Source: Hyphomonas sp.
GTDB lineage: Bacteria; Pseudomonadota; Alphaproteobacteria; Caulobacterales; Hyphomonadaceae
DNA: 64,000 bases
Assembly (NCBI RefSeq): GCF_018402285.1
Contig: NZ_JAGYJH010000003.1
Span: 496,001-560,000 of the forward strand
Direction of reading: 5' to 3'
Each line of letters starts with the position of its first letter. Position 1 is the first letter of the stretch. Below, piece after piece: positions 1 to 9,629 of this stretch. The notes under the pieces are model-generated. The model saw only the letters and a list, made by a program, of their open reading frames with translations, did not search any database and had not been told where the DNA came from. The position numbers and the translations under genes are program-made.

Positions 1-9
1 GAGGGTATG

Positions 10-189
10 TTACTTCTTGTCAGCGTCGGTGCCAGGCGCGCCCGGCTGCTTTTCCTGCGAACCCGGAGCGTGGCTTGTGCGCTCAGCTTCGGCGGCCTGC
101 TTCTGCTGTTCTGTCATCGGGGCGCCCTTGTTGGGGGCGGTCTGGTTATTCTGATTGTTCTGGTTGTTCGGATTTTTGTGGTCGGCCAT
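10..189 (-). CDS. small hydrophilic hypothetical protein (59 aa), Asn/Gln-rich
   Basis: I do not recognise a family. The protein is very polar: an N-terminal run of Asn-Asn-Gln triplets (about residues 5-17), then a Gln/Glu/Ala/Lys stretch and a Pro/Gly/Asp/Lys-rich tail. There is no membrane segment, signal peptide or Cys. The frame stays open 38 codons further upstream, but that part is AT-rich and unlike the rest, so I start at the ATG ending at 189. It looks intrinsically disordered. The gene stands alone at the window edge, separated from the sdh operon by about 300 bp that include the operon terminator. Whether it is expressed cannot be told from sequence. Confidence 0.5.
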   Translation of the reverse strand: MADHKNPNNQNNQNNQTAPNKGAPMTEQQKQAAEAERTSHAPGSQEKQPGAPGTDADKK

Positions 190-436
190 GGTCTTGGCTT
201 TCGTTGCCACGGAAAGATTCTTCCGTTGAATATATCTGGCCCTCAAATGATGGATTACATCCGGTGGGAGTAAAACAAATAAAAATTTCAGTAAAATATC
301 CAAACATAACTAGGCAGACGGAATTGTTATTTATTTTTCATCCGCGTTTGTTTTGTAACCCTCAGTATATACCGGGGTGCTGCCTTGTTGCCCGCGCAAA
401 AGCGGAATGGCGGTACATGCTCGCGCGAACTCAGAC
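190..436. other. intergenic region, no gene seen
   Basis: This AT-rich stretch between the small Asn/Gln-rich gene and the sdh terminator holds no convincing coding frame. Its left half probably contains the promoter of the small gene. Confidence 0.5.
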
Positions 437-474
437 AAAAAACAGGCCCCTGAGCCATCGGATTCAGGGGCCTG
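437..474 (-). terminator. Rho-independent terminator of the sdh operon
   Basis: A perfect 11-bp stem (443-453 with 464-474, loop 454-463) is followed, reading the minus strand, by six T (437-442). It lies 27 bp after the sdhB stop codon, where the operon terminator is expected. Confidence 0.88.
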
Positions 475-501
475 CGCAACATTGAAAAAGCGGGAACTGC
501 A

Positions 502-1284
502 TTAAGCGACGCGTTCGACCATCATGTGCTTGATCTTGGCGATGGCCTGGGCGGGATTGAGGCCTTTGGGGCAGACCTGTGTGCAGTTCATGATCGTGTG
601 GCAGCGATAGAGCTTGAAGGGATCTTCCAGATCGTCGAGGCGTTCGCCGGTGGCTTCGTCGCGGCTGTCGATCAGCCAGCGATAGGCCTGAAGCAGCGCG
701 GCGGGGCCGAGATACTTGTCGCCGTTCCACCAGTAGGACGGGCACGACGTGGAGCAGGAGGCGCACAGGATGCACTCATAGAGGCCGTCAAGCTTCGTGC
801 GGTCTTCGGCCGACTGGCGCCATTCCTTTTCCGGCGTGGGCGTGGAGGTTTTGAGGAAAGGCTGCACATAGGCGTGCTGCGCGTAGAAATTGGTCAGGTC
901 CGGAATGAGATCCTTGACCACCGGCTGGTGCGGCAGCGGGGCGATGACAACTTCGCCCGAGGGGAGCTCTTCAAAGCCCTTGGTGCAGGCGATGGTGTTG
1001 CGCCCGGCAATGTTCATCGCGCAGGAGCCGCAGACGCCTTCGCGGCAGGAGCGGCGGAAAGCGAGGGTCGGGTCGATGTTGTTCTTGATGTAGATCAGGA
1101 CGTCGAGGATCATCGTGCCGGCGCGGTCCATATCCACCCAATAGGTGTCCCAGCGCGGATTGCCGCCTTCTTCCGGGCTGAACCGGTAGATGCGGAAGGC
1201 GCGCAGATTGGTTGCGCCCTGGGGCTTGGGCCAGGTCTTGCCTTTCTTGACCTTAGAATTCTGGGGAAGGGTCAGCTGTACCAT
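502..1284 (-). CDS. sdhB: succinate dehydrogenase iron-sulfur subunit
   Basis: Iron-sulfur subunit of complex II. It passes electrons from the SdhA flavin to the membrane quinone site in the TCA cycle and respiration. At 260 aa it has family length. The [2Fe-2S] ligands are Cys80, 85, 88 and 100 (motif CREGVCGSC). The second half carries the CxxCxxCxxxC set at Cys171-181 plus Cys228, 234 and 238, which bind the [4Fe-4S] and [3Fe-4S] clusters. It is the last gene of sdhC-D-A-orf-B, 35 bp after the small orf, and is followed by a strong terminator. Nothing suggests damage. Confidence 0.97.
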   Translation of the reverse strand: MVQLTLPQNSKVKKGKTWPKPQGATNLRAFRIYRFSPEEGGNPRWDTYWVDMDRAGTMILDVLIYIKNNIDPTLAFRRSCREGVCGSCAMNIAGRNTIACTKGFEELPSGEVVIAPLPHQPVVKDLIPDLTNFYAQHAYVQPFLKTSTPTPEKEWRQSAEDRTKLDGLYECILCASCSTSCPSYWWNGDKYLGPAALLQAYRWLIDSRDEATGERLDDLEDPFKLYRCHTIMNCTQVCPKGLNPAQAIAKIKHMMVERVA

Positions 1285-1319
1285 GTCTTCAATTCCCTGA
1301 GGGCTGTGCGTGCCGTCTT

Positions 1320-1619
1320 CTACTCTGTTGTCCTGCGGCGGGCTGTGATTACCGCGCCATCCGTAATGCTAAATCCGAAACCGTACCCACCCTGGCTCAT
1401 CACTCCCTTTTCCGAATGACCGCTTACGGACGGTAATACCGAAATGACGTCGTAGCCTTCTTCGTGCAGTGTGTTGCAGGCGGTCTCGATCAGGGTGGCC
1501 AGTTCGCCGATATCCGCCTGATGCGGATCGTCGACCAGTTTCTTGCCCCGTCCGAGGAGTTTCTTCTCTTCCTTCTTCAGTCTTCCGGCGCGAACCCAAA
1601 CAGTCTTGTACTGGTTCAT
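1320..1619 (-). CDS. hypothetical protein (99 aa) between sdhA and sdhB
   Basis: I do not recognise the family with certainty. The N-terminal part is basic (several Lys/Arg in residues 1-30). A central segment predicts helix and strand, and the C-terminus is Gly-rich. The motif around residues 40-62 ([19 protein letters not shown]) is typical of small soluble alpha/beta proteins. There is no signal peptide or Cys pair. It begins 33 bp after sdhA and ends 35 bp before sdhB on the same strand, so it should be on the sdh transcript. An accessory role for complex II is possible but rests only on position. Confidence 0.75.
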   Translation of the reverse strand: MNQYKTVWVRAGRLKKEEKKLLGRGKKLVDDPHQADIGELATLIETACNTLHEEGYDVISVLPSVSGHSEKGVMSQGGYGFGFSITDGAVITARRRTTE

Positions 1620-1652
1620 CTGGGCACCGCGCCGGTCATGTTCGTTGATTGA

Positions 1653-3440
1653 TCAGTATACCCGCGCTTTTGGCTTGATGTACTCGATCTCGTTGGAGAG
1701 CGTGTATTCGTGCACCGGGCGGTAATCGAGCGAGACCTTGCCAGCGTCATCACACCAAGCGAGGGTGTGCTTCATCCATTTCTGGTCGTCGCGGTCTGCG
1801 AAGTCTTCACGGGCATGGGCGCCGCGGCTTTCTTCGCGGTTGGCCGCCGAGTTAACCGTCACGGCCGCCTGGCAGATCAGGTTTTCAAACTCGAGGGCTT
1901 CGACGAGGTCGGTGTTCCAGACCATGCCGCGATCCTTGACGTCGATACCTGGCAGTTTGGTATAGACGTCCTCGATGGCATCGACGCCTTCCTTCAGCAC
2001 CGAGCCAGTGCGGAAGACGGCGCAATTGGACTGCATGGCGCGCTGCATTTCGAGGCGGAGCTTGGCAACCGGCTGGTCGCCGGTGGCGTTGCGCATCTTG
2101 TCGAGACGGGCGATGTGGCTGTCGGTTGCGTTCTTGGCGAGTTCCGGTTGGCGTGCGCCGGCCTCAGTGGTCGCCCCGCAGCGCAGGCCAGCAGCGCGGC
2201 CGAAGACGACCAGGTCGATCAGCGAGTTGGATCCGAGTCGATTTGCGCCGTGTACGGACACACAGGCCGCTTCGCCCACAGCCATCAGGCCGGGCACAAC
2301 CGCGTCGGGATCGCCGCCCTTCTTGGTGAGGACTTCGCCGTGGAAGTTCGTCGGGATACCGCCCATGTTGTAGTGAACGGTCGGTAGGACCGGGATCGGC
2401 TCTTTGGTGACGTCCACGCCAGCGAAGATTTTTGCCGTTTCCGAGATGCCGGGCAGGCGCTCGTGCAGGGTGTCGGGCGAGAGGTGGTCTAGGTGGAGGA
2501 AGATGTGGTCTTTCTCCGGGCCGACGCCGCGGCCGTCGCGGATTTCCATGGTCATCGCGCGGGAGACGACATCGCGTGAGGCGAGGTCCTTGGCGGAGGG
2601 CGCATAGCGCTCCATGAAGCGTTCGCCTTCCGAGTTGGTCAGATAGCCGCCTTCGCCGCGGGCGCCTTCGGTGATCAGGCAGCCCGAGCCGTAGATGCCG
2701 GTAGGGTGGAACTGGACGAACTCCATGTCCTGAAGCGGCAGGCCGGCGCGCAGGACCATGGCATTTCCATCGCCGGTGCAGGTGTGGGCCGAGGTGCAGG
2801 AGAAATAGGCGCGGCCATAGCCGCCGGTCGCCAGGATCGTCTTCTGGGCGCGGAAGCGGTGGAGGGTGCCGTCGTCAAGTTTCCAGGCGGTCACGCCGCG
2901 GCATACGCCGTCTTCGTCCATGATCAGGTCGAGGGCGAAGTATTCGATGAAGAACTCGGTCTCTTCACGCACGCACTGGCCATAGAGGGTGTGCAGCATG
3001 GCGTGGCCGGTACGGTCGGCTGCCGCGCAGGTGCGCTGGACGGGGCCTTCGCCGAAATTGCGGGTCATGCCGCCGAAAGCGCGCTGGTAGATCTTGCCTT
3101 CCTCGGTGCGCGAGAAGGGCATGCCCCAATGCTCGAGCTCGTAAACGGCGGCGGGCGCATTGCGCACGAGGTATTCGATCGCGTCCTGGTCACCGAGCCA
3201 GTCGGATCCCTTGACGGTGTCGTACATGTGCCACTGCCAGCTGTCCTGGGACATGTTGCCGAGCGAGGCGGCGATGCCGCCCTGAGCCGCGACTGTGTGG
3301 GAGCGGGTGGGGAAGACCTTGGTGATGCAGGCCGTGCGCAGGCCCGCCTGGGCGGCGCCGAGTGCTGCGCGGAGACCGGAGCCGCCGGCACCCACAACGA
3401 CGACGTCGTAGGTATGATCAATCCAGTTATAGCTGCTCAT
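1653..3440 (-). CDS. sdhA: succinate dehydrogenase flavoprotein subunit
   Basis: Catalytic subunit of complex II, oxidising succinate to fumarate with covalently bound FAD. The 595-aa length is normal. The N-terminus has a dinucleotide-binding GAGGSG motif (residues 17-22). The SHTVAAQGG segment follows, with His48 as the expected covalent FAD attachment. The substrate-site segment [21 protein letters not shown] and the [11 protein letters not shown] capping motif are present. It follows sdhD by 25 bp and precedes the small orf and sdhB. Confidence 0.98.
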   Translation of the reverse strand: MSSYNWIDHTYDVVVVGAGGSGLRAALGAAQAGLRTACITKVFPTRSHTVAAQGGIAASLGNMSQDSWQWHMYDTVKGSDWLGDQDAIEYLVRNAPAAVYELEHWGMPFSRTEEGKIYQRAFGGMTRNFGEGPVQRTCAAADRTGHAMLHTLYGQCVREETEFFIEYFALDLIMDEDGVCRGVTAWKLDDGTLHRFRAQKTILATGGYGRAYFSCTSAHTCTGDGNAMVLRAGLPLQDMEFVQFHPTGIYGSGCLITEGARGEGGYLTNSEGERFMERYAPSAKDLASRDVVSRAMTMEIRDGRGVGPEKDHIFLHLDHLSPDTLHERLPGISETAKIFAGVDVTKEPIPVLPTVHYNMGGIPTNFHGEVLTKKGGDPDAVVPGLMAVGEAACVSVHGANRLGSNSLIDLVVFGRAAGLRCGATTEAGARQPELAKNATDSHIARLDKMRNATGDQPVAKLRLEMQRAMQSNCAVFRTGSVLKEGVDAIEDVYTKLPGIDVKDRGMVWNTDLVEALEFENLICQAAVTVNSAANREESRGAHAREDFADRDDQKWMKHTLAWCDDAGKVSLDYRPVHEYTLSNEIEYIKPKARVY

Positions 3441-3465
3441 GTTCTTCTATCTCTTTTCGCGTGGC

Positions 3466-3855
3466 TCAGCCGCCGATCCAGACCTGTACCACCGCCATGG
3501 CAACGGCGGCGAACATCGCGATGGCCGCGAACGTGTTCAGGATCAGGAGGGTGGTGCGCATGCCTGTCTTGCTAATGTAGTCTTCGATGATGGTCTGCAT
3601 ACCGAGGCGCATGTGGTAAGATACCGCGCCTGCGGTGAGGATCAGGAGGGCAGCGTTGACCGGGTGGCCGACCCAGGCGAGGGCGCCTTCATAGCCCGAA
3701 CCGGACGCCTTGATGACGCCGTAGAGGAACCACGGCACCAGCGCGATGAGCGCCAGGGCGGCCACGCGCAGGCGGATATGGTGGGCGGTGCCGGATTTGG
3801 CAGAGCCAAGACCGCGGGCGGTCTTGGTGGGGGTGAGGAACTGGCCTTGGGACAT
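3466..3855 (-). CDS. sdhD: succinate dehydrogenase membrane anchor subunit
   Basis: A 129-aa hydrophobic anchor with three predicted membrane segments (about 31-50, 64-84 and 103-126). The HHIRLR entry to helix 1 and the SYHMRLGMQTIIEDYI segment after helix 2 are typical of alphaproteobacterial SdhD and contribute to haem and quinone binding. I start at the ATG ending at 3855. The frame is open further upstream, but that part overlaps sdhC. It sits 11 bp after sdhC and 25 bp before sdhA. Confidence 0.93.
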   Translation of the reverse strand: MSQGQFLTPTKTARGLGSAKSGTAHHIRLRVAALALIALVPWFLYGVIKASGSGYEGALAWVGHPVNAALLILTAGAVSYHMRLGMQTIIEDYISKTGMRTTLLILNTFAAIAMFAAVAMAVVQVWIGG

Positions 3856-3866
3856 CGGGGCCTCCT

Positions 3867-4265
3867 TCAGAACGCGCTGGCAGCAAACATCAGCGCGGCT
3901 GCGCTGAGGATGGCCAGGATGTAGATGGCTGCGGACACATTGCTTGCGACTTTCGGCGAAAAGCCGATGCCGGGGCCGTCCCAGACGAGGTGGCGGATGC
4001 CGTTGAACAGGTGGAACATCACCGCGACGGCCCAGAGAAAGAGGATGACCTTGCCGGGGATGGAGGCGAGGACGACGTCCATCGCGCCGTAGGTTTCCGG
4101 GCTGATGGCGAGGGCCACGAGCCAGGCGGCGATCAGGAAGGTTCCGAAATAAAGGGCTGCCCCCGTGATCCGGTGGGTGATCGAAGCAAGCATCGTGACG
4201 TGGTAGCGCCAGATCTGCAGGTGCGGGGACAAGGGGCGCGCGGCGGCGCGCTGCGGTCCGGACAT
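3867..4265 (-). CDS. sdhC: succinate dehydrogenase cytochrome b556 subunit
   Basis: A 132-aa membrane anchor of complex II. The family signature SITHRITG (Ser28, His31, Arg32) leads into helix 1 and belongs to the quinone site. His85 and His92, in the segment HLFNGIRHLVWD, are placed like the b-haem ligand region of the family. Three membrane helices are predicted. It is the first gene of the operon, followed closely by sdhD. The upstream 91 bp are shared with the divergent DUF885 gene. Confidence 0.95.
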   Translation of the reverse strand: MSGPQRAAARPLSPHLQIWRYHVTMLASITHRITGAALYFGTFLIAAWLVALAISPETYGAMDVVLASIPGKVILFLWAVAVMFHLFNGIRHLVWDGPGIGFSPKVASNVSAAIYILAILSAAALMFAASAF

Positions 4266-4302
4266 GGGGTGTTCCTCGCGGGCAATGGGAAGGCTGGCCT
4301 CC

Positions 4303-4331
4303 GCTTCTACGAGCCTCTAGGGTGGTGTCAA
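4303..4331 (-). promoter_or_regulatory. candidate sdh operon promoter
   Basis: On the minus strand a perfect TTGACA (4331-4326) lies about 60 bp upstream of sdhC. The hexamer 17 bp further on is only a weak -10 match. It is offered as a candidate because it falls in the only gap upstream of the operon. Confidence 0.35.
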
Positions 4332-4356
4332 CGCAGGCAGGAGAGGGAGCGACAAA

Positions 4357-6105
4357 TTGAAACCGGTACTTTGCGCAGTTTTGTTCGCCCTGATCGCCCC
4401 GGTTGCCGTAGCGGCGCCCGAAGACCCGCTGGACGCGCTGATTGGGCAGTATGAGACGCATGTGCGCCAGGGCGACCCTGATCAGGCGGGGGAAATGAGC
4501 GATGCCGAGCCGGTGGCCTGGCGGGATGTCTCGCCCGGGGCGCTGGCGGCGCGCGCGGCGCGGGCAGAGGCGCTGCTGGCTGAAATCAAGGCAGCTGAAA
4601 CGGCCCGGACACTGGACCAGGCCATCCTGGCGCGGCTGCTGACCGACGAGATCAACGAATATCGTACTGATTCAGTGCGTATCCCGTTCACTGGGGATTG
4701 GGGGTTCCAGGCCGAGCCGGTGTTCGCAGCGATGCGCTACCGGGTGCGGACGGCGGAAGAGGCCGAGGCCTGGATCGCGCGGCTGAATGATGTGCCGCGC
4801 TATTTTGCGCAGAACCGGGCAAACATGACGCGCGGGATCGAGTCGGGTTGGACGTCGAATATCGATCCGCTGAACACGGTGCGGGAGCAGATCGCGGCGC
4901 AGATCACCGAGGATGTCGCGGCTAGCGAGCTTTACCGGCCACTGGCGGAAATAGGCGAAGGGGTCGATCCAGAGTCCAGATCAAGGCTTCAGGAAAAGGG
5001 GTTGGAAGCGGCGGGGCGCGCCATTGCGGCCTATCGCGAGACACTTGCATACATCGATGAGACCTATGCCCCAGCGGCGCGGGTGGGCGCCGGGATTGCC
5101 GGGCTGGAAGGCGGGCGCGAGGTCTATGCCGCGCTGGTCGGGACCCATACGGCGGGCGCTGGCTACTCGGCAGAAGAGATCCACGCCATAGGCCTCACCG
5201 AAGTGGCGCGCATCCGCGCGGCGATGGAAGCGATCATTGCCGAGACCGGCTTTGAGGGCAGCTTTGCCGATTTCCTCGTCTTCCTGCGCACCGATCCGCA
5301 ATTCTATGCGCAAACCGATGGTGAATTGATGGCGGCGGCGAAGGAGATTTCCGGCCGGCTCGACGCCATCCTGCCTCTCTATTTCAACCGCCTGCCGCGC
5401 CTTGGATATACGGTAGACCCCGTGCCGGCCTCGATCGCGCCGGGTTATACGTCCGGGCGGTATATGTCCGGCGACCCGGCGGAGGGGCGCAAGGGCGCCT
5501 ATCTGGTCAACACATATGCCCTCGACCAGCGCCCCCTCTATGAATTGCCGGCCCTTTCGGCCCATGAGGCTGTGCCCGGGCACCATCTGCAGATCGCGCT
5601 GGCGCAGGAAATGGAAGGCCAGCCCCGGTTCCGGCAGAACTATTACGCCACCGCCTTTGGCGAGGGATGGGGGCTTTATGCTGAATGGATCGCCAGTGAA
5701 GCGGGCCTGATGCAGACCCCTTATGAAGAGTTCGGCGCGCTTTCGATGGAAATGTGGCGGGCCTGCCGGCTGGTGTCGGATACCGGGCTGCACTGGTATG
5801 GCTGGAGCCGGGAAGAGGCCGAGGCGTGTTTCATTGAAAATACGGCGCTCTCCCCGCTCAACATCCAGACCGAGGTGACCCGGTACATCGGCTGGCCGGG
5901 GCAGGCGACGGCCTACAAGATCGGCGAGCTGAAAATCCGGGCGCTGCGGGCCGACGCCGAAGCCGCCCTGGGCAGCGCGTTCGACATCCGCGCGTTCCAT
6001 GACGTGGTTCTCGGGCAGGGAGCCGTGCCGATGGATGTGCTGGAGATGCAGGTGAAGAACTGGGTTGCGGCGCAGGCCGGGCAGGCCAAGGCGGCGGCGC
6101 CTTGA
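4357..6105 (+). CDS. DUF885 family exported metallopeptidase-like protein
   Basis: A 582-aa protein with an N-terminal signal peptide (cleavage near VAVAAPED), so it is probably periplasmic. DUF885 proteins resemble gluzincin peptidases. The HExxxGHH motif is at residues 403-410 and a downstream Glu436 lies in the segment FGEGWGLYAE, giving the expected zinc-ligand set. I use the TTG at 4357 because it directly follows the purine-rich GGAGAGGGAG and opens the signal peptide. A 623-aa paralogue lies at 21107-22978. The gene is divergent from sdhC and runs toward the ABC exporter. Its natural substrate is unknown. Confidence 0.87.
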   Translation: MKPVLCAVLFALIAPVAVAAPEDPLDALIGQYETHVRQGDPDQAGEMSDAEPVAWRDVSPGALAARAARAEALLAEIKAAETARTLDQAILARLLTDEINEYRTDSVRIPFTGDWGFQAEPVFAAMRYRVRTAEEAEAWIARLNDVPRYFAQNRANMTRGIESGWTSNIDPLNTVREQIAAQITEDVAASELYRPLAEIGEGVDPESRSRLQEKGLEAAGRAIAAYRETLAYIDETYAPAARVGAGIAGLEGGREVYAALVGTHTAGAGYSAEEIHAIGLTEVARIRAAMEAIIAETGFEGSFADFLVFLRTDPQFYAQTDGELMAAAKEISGRLDAILPLYFNRLPRLGYTVDPVPASIAPGYTSGRYMSGDPAEGRKGAYLVNTYALDQRPLYELPALSAHEAVPGHHLQIALAQEMEGQPRFRQNYYATAFGEGWGLYAEWIASEAGLMQTPYEEFGALSMEMWRACRLVSDTGLHWYGWSREEAEACFIENTALSPLNIQTEVTRYIGWPGQATAYKIGELKIRALRADAEAALGSAFDIRAFHDVVLGQGAVPMDVLEMQVKNWVAAQAGQAKAAAP

Positions 6106-6156
6106 GCCGCCTTTCATTCTCGGGCAGCGCTTGCTCTTTCCGGCCTGCCTCTCCAA

Positions 6157-8040
6157 ATGGGCCGGGTCATGTTTCGCTTCTTTGAACGCCGTATCGATCC
6201 GTTTCCGGAAAATCCCGAAGGCGTTCCGCCCAGCGGGCTTTTACCGTTCCTCTGGTTCTATGTCCGCCCGGCTGCGCCCTGGCTGGCTGCGATGGCGTGT
6301 TTCACTGCCCTGATTGCGGCCGGGGAAGTGGCGCTGTTCGGCTTCCTGGGCGGGATTGTCGACTGGCTGGCGACCGCCGACCGGCAAGGCTTCTTTGAGC
6401 GGGAAGGGGGCACGCTGGCGATCATGGGCGCGGTGCTGCTGATCGGCCTGCCGCTGGCGACGCTGATCCAGGGGCTGATTGTCTATCAGGGCCTGATGGG
6501 CAACGTGCCGATGGGCGCGCGCTGGCGGATGCACCGGCAGATGCTGGGCCAGTCCATGGGCTTTTTCGGCAACGAGTTTGCCGGGCGCGTCGCCACCAAG
6601 GTGATGCAGACGGCTCTGTCGGTGCGCGAAGTGGTGATGAAGGTGCTGGATGTCTTCGTCTTCATTGCGGTCTATTTCATTTCTGCCTTGTTGCTGGTGG
6701 CGTCGGCCGACCCCTGGCTGATGGTGCCGTTCCTTTTCTGGGCGGTCGTGTACGGACTGATCATGCGCTGGTTTGTGCCGCGCCTCGGCAAGGTGGCCGA
6801 GTTGCAGGCAGATGCACGCTCGATCATGACCGGCCGGATCGTTGATTCCTATACGAACATCCAGACAGTGAAGCTGTTTGCCCATTCCGGGCGCGAGGAA
6901 GACTATGCGCGCGAGTCGATGGATGGGTTCCTGCAGACCGTGTATCGCCAGATGCGGATGGTCACGAGCCTCAATTTCATTGTCTATCTCAACAACTCGC
7001 TGCTGGTGTTCCTGATCGCGGCGGGCGGCATCTATTTGTGGATGGGCAATCTGGTCGGCGCGGGCGCGGTGGCGGCAGCGATTGGCCTTGCGCTGCGCAT
7101 CAAGTCGATGTCGCAGTGGATTATGTGGGAGGTTGCCGGACTCTTCGAGAATATCGGTGTCGTCTATGACGGCATGGCGATGCTGCAAAAGCCGGTGGCA
7201 GTGACAGACGCGCCGGGCGCGGTGGACCTGCCGCGCGTTACGGGCGAAGTGGCGTTCGAGAATGTGACCTTCCATTATGGCAAGGGCTCGGGCGTGATCG
7301 AGGCCCTCAATTTGGTGATTCGTCCCGGCGAGAAGATCGGGCTTGTCGGACGCTCGGGCGCGGGCAAGACGACACTGACGAGTCTGCTCTTGCGCTTTTA
7401 CGATGCCGAAAGCGGTCGCATCCTGATCGATGGGCGGGACATCTCGCTGGTCACTCAGGAGACCCTCCGGGCACAGATAGGTATGGTGACGCAGGATACC
7501 TCGCTGCTGCACCGCTCCATCCGCGAGAACATCGCCTATGGGCGGCCGGACTCCAGCGATGACGAGATTCGCCTTGCCGCCGAGAAGGCTGAGGCGATGC
7601 CTTTCATCGAGAGCCTTGAGGATTCCAAAGGGCGGACCGGCCTTGACGCGCATGTCGGCGAGCGGGGCGTTAAGCTCTCTGGCGGCCAGCGACAGCGGAT
7701 CGCGATTGCGCGCATCTTCCTGAAGGATGCGCCGATCCTTATCCTTGACGAGGCGACCTCGGCTCTCGATTCTGAAGTTGAAGCGGCAATCCAGGACAAC
7801 CTCTTTCGCCTGATGGAAGGTAAGACGGTGCTGGCGATTGCGCATCGGCTCTCGACAATTGCCGAGATGGACCGGCTGATCGTTCTCGATCAGGGGCGGG
7901 TCGTCGAGCAGGGCACGCATGAGGCACTTGTGGCGGCCGGCGGGCTTTATTCCGAGCTCTGGGCGCGCCAGTCCGGCGGGTTCCTGGTGGAGCCGGAGCC
8001 CGTTGATTTTGACAGCAAGGTTTCGGAACCGGCCGAATGA
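6157..8040 (+). CDS. ABC exporter, fused permease and ATPase
   Basis: A 627-aa half-transporter of the MsbA/multidrug exporter type. The N-terminal membrane domain has about six segments (roughly residues 40-320). The ATPase domain follows: Walker A 398-405 (GRSGAGKT), signature LSGGQ at 507-511 and Walker B with Asp531-Glu532 (LILDEATSALD). It probably works as a homodimer moving a lipid or hydrophobic compound out of the inner membrane. The substrate cannot be read from sequence. Its stop overlaps the start of the next gene by 4 bp, so the two are co-translated. Confidence 0.93.
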   Translation: MGRVMFRFFERRIDPFPENPEGVPPSGLLPFLWFYVRPAAPWLAAMACFTALIAAGEVALFGFLGGIVDWLATADRQGFFEREGGTLAIMGAVLLIGLPLATLIQGLIVYQGLMGNVPMGARWRMHRQMLGQSMGFFGNEFAGRVATKVMQTALSVREVVMKVLDVFVFIAVYFISALLLVASADPWLMVPFLFWAVVYGLIMRWFVPRLGKVAELQADARSIMTGRIVDSYTNIQTVKLFAHSGREEDYARESMDGFLQTVYRQMRMVTSLNFIVYLNNSLLVFLIAAGGIYLWMGNLVGAGAVAAAIGLALRIKSMSQWIMWEVAGLFENIGVVYDGMAMLQKPVAVTDAPGAVDLPRVTGEVAFENVTFHYGKGSGVIEALNLVIRPGEKIGLVGRSGAGKTTLTSLLLRFYDAESGRILIDGRDISLVTQETLRAQIGMVTQDTSLLHRSIRENIAYGRPDSSDDEIRLAAEKAEAMPFIESLEDSKGRTGLDAHVGERGVKLSGGQRQRIAIARIFLKDAPILILDEATSALDSEVEAAIQDNLFRLMEGKTVLAIAHRLSTIAEMDRLIVLDQGRVVEQGTHEALVAAGGLYSELWARQSGGFLVEPEPVDFDSKVSEPAE

Positions 8041-8756
8041 AATTGACGATCATTGAAACGGGGCAGGCGCCCCTGGCGATCCGCGACCGCTTCCCGAGTT
8101 ATCCGGAAATGTTCCGGGAAATGTTTTCGTCCGTGGACAGCGGGATCTCGATGGAGACGGTTTCTGTCGTGAAGGGCGAGGCATTGCCGGATCCGGCGGC
8201 TGCTGGCGCGCTGCTCTATACCGGTTCTCCTGCCGGGGTCTATGACAGTGAGCCGTGGATTGCGCCGCTCATGGCGTTCATTCGCGGCGCTGCGCAGGCC
8301 TTGACGCCGCAGGTGGGCATCTGTTTCGGCCACCAGATCATGGCTGAGGCGCTGGGCGGGAAAGTCGTCAAGTCCGAGAAGGGCTGGGGCATCGGCCGGC
8401 ACACCTACGGTATCGCTGCGACCCCCGGATGGGAGGGCGCGGCGCCTTCCGCAATGAGCATCGCGGTGAGCCATCAGGATCAGGTGGTGGTGAAGCCGGC
8501 CTCGGCGGAGATCGTTGCCGCGTCGGCGTTTACCGAATTTGCGGGGCTCAGCTATGCCGGCTTTCCAGCGCTGGGTTTTCAGTGCCATCCGGAATTCAGC
8601 ACAGAGTTTTCGCAAGCTCTCTATGCTGCGCGCCGGGGGACGAGCCTTACCCCGGAGGCTGCAGATGCGGCGATCGCGTCGCTGGAGGGGGCGTGCGACC
8701 GCCGCTTTCTGGCGCAGTGGATTGCCAGCTTCCTGAGGGCTGCCTCAGGAAGCTGA
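8037..8756 (+). CDS. class I glutamine amidotransferase-like protein
   Basis: A 239-aa stand-alone protein of the GMP-synthase-like amidotransferase fold. The nucleophile elbow GICFGHQ has Cys96, and the C-terminal FQCHPEF segment supplies His184 and Glu186, so the catalytic triad is intact. Stand-alone members remove glutamine amide nitrogen or act on gamma-glutamyl peptides; which applies here is unknown. It overlaps the ABC exporter gene by 4 bp. The last ten codons, including the stop, form a perfect hairpin. Confidence 0.88.
   Translation: MKLTIIETGQAPLAIRDRFPSYPEMFREMFSSVDSGISMETVSVVKGEALPDPAAAGALLYTGSPAGVYDSEPWIAPLMAFIRGAAQALTPQVGICFGHQIMAEALGGKVVKSEKGWGIGRHTYGIAATPGWEGAAPSAMSIAVSHQDQVVVKPASAEIVAASAFTEFAGLSYAGFPALGFQCHPEFSTEFSQALYAARRGTSLTPEAADAAIASLEGACDRRFLAQWIASFLRAASGS
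8727..8754. terminator. perfect 12-bp hairpin over the stop codon
   Basis: AGCTTCCTGAGG (8727-8738) pairs exactly with 8743-8754 around a GCTG loop. The 3' arm ends inside the amidotransferase stop codon. No U-run follows. It lies between convergent genes and may act as a factor-dependent terminator or an RNA-stability hairpin. Confidence 0.5.
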
Positions 8757-8769
8757 AGCAGGTATTGCA

Positions 8770-9555
8770 TCAGCTGCCGAAACGGTAACGGGCGCCTAAG
8801 CTGAGGAGTGTCTGCGTGTTTTCGACGTTAAGCGTGCCGGGGAAGAGATCGTTCTTGAGTTCAACATCATCTGTGGCGCGGTAGGTTGCTTCACCGAAGA
8901 ATTCGATCTTGTCGCTGAAGGCCCAGGTGGCGCCGCCCTTCAGCTGCCAGGCAAGTTTGCCTTCGCTGTCGTCGATGATGCCGACGCCCGAGGGACGGTA
9001 GGTGACTTCGACATCAGAATAGCCAAGACCGGCGCCGACATAGGGACGGATCGGTCCGGCGGCGTTGAAGTCGTAATAGAGGTTGGCGAAGATACTTGTC
9101 GACTTGATGTCGCCGCGGCCATCGGCGACGACGGCGCCGACAGTTGCACCCAGTTGGGTATCCGAACCGGTGAGGACGGCAGCGTCGACGCCGTCGATCA
9201 CTGTGCCAGCGACGTTTACGCCGCTATGGGTGTCGACATCGGCCTTGTTCTGGCTGATCTCGATGCCTGAGCGCAGGGAGTTGCCATAATAGGCGCCGAC
9301 TTCGCCGGAGAGGGCGTAGCCATTGTCGAATTCGGTTTCCCAGCCATAGAGGGTGCCGGCGGCGATGGCGGTGCCGAAGGGGATTACAGGGGCGCCGTTG
9401 CCGGTGGTGAAGGCACCGCTAGTGCCTTTGTTGGAGCTGTCATTCTGCAGGAGGTATCCGGCCGAGGCGGAGGCATACCAATCCTGCGCAGCGGCTGGGG
9501 CGGCCAGGGTGGCCGACATCACGGCGAGAAGAGCGATCGCAGAGCAGAGTTTCAT
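8770..9555 (-). CDS. outer membrane beta-barrel protein
   Basis: A 261-aa protein with a signal peptide (cleavage near AAPAAAQD). It has alternating aromatic beta-strands and ends in a terminal aromatic pattern (SLGARYRFGS), as in eight-stranded OmpA/OmpW-like barrels. The segments YVGAGLGYSDVEV and EFFGEATYRATDDVEL are typical of outer-membrane protein beta-barrel domains. It is expected to be inserted by Bam in the outer membrane. Its role is unknown. It stands alone, convergent with the amidotransferase gene and divergent from the phosphomannomutase gene. Confidence 0.85.
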   Translation of the reverse strand: MKLCSAIALLAVMSATLAAPAAAQDWYASASAGYLLQNDSSNKGTSGAFTTGNGAPVIPFGTAIAAGTLYGWETEFDNGYALSGEVGAYYGNSLRSGIEISQNKADVDTHSGVNVAGTVIDGVDAAVLTGSDTQLGATVGAVVADGRGDIKSTSIFANLYYDFNAAGPIRPYVGAGLGYSDVEVTYRPSGVGIIDDSEGKLAWQLKGGATWAFSDKIEFFGEATYRATDDVELKNDLFPGTLNVENTQTLLSLGARYRFGS

Positions 9556-9629
9556 GTGTTTCTCCTGATTTTCTTGAGGGGACGGGCGGCCGTGGAAGAG
9601 GCGTGCCGCGCGCTTCCGAAGTAGGAGCT

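Noticed and set aside
526..1419. A 297-codon plus-strand frame opposite sdhB
   Set aside because: It is a shadow of sdhB and the small orf in high-GC DNA. The minus frames carry clear family motifs.
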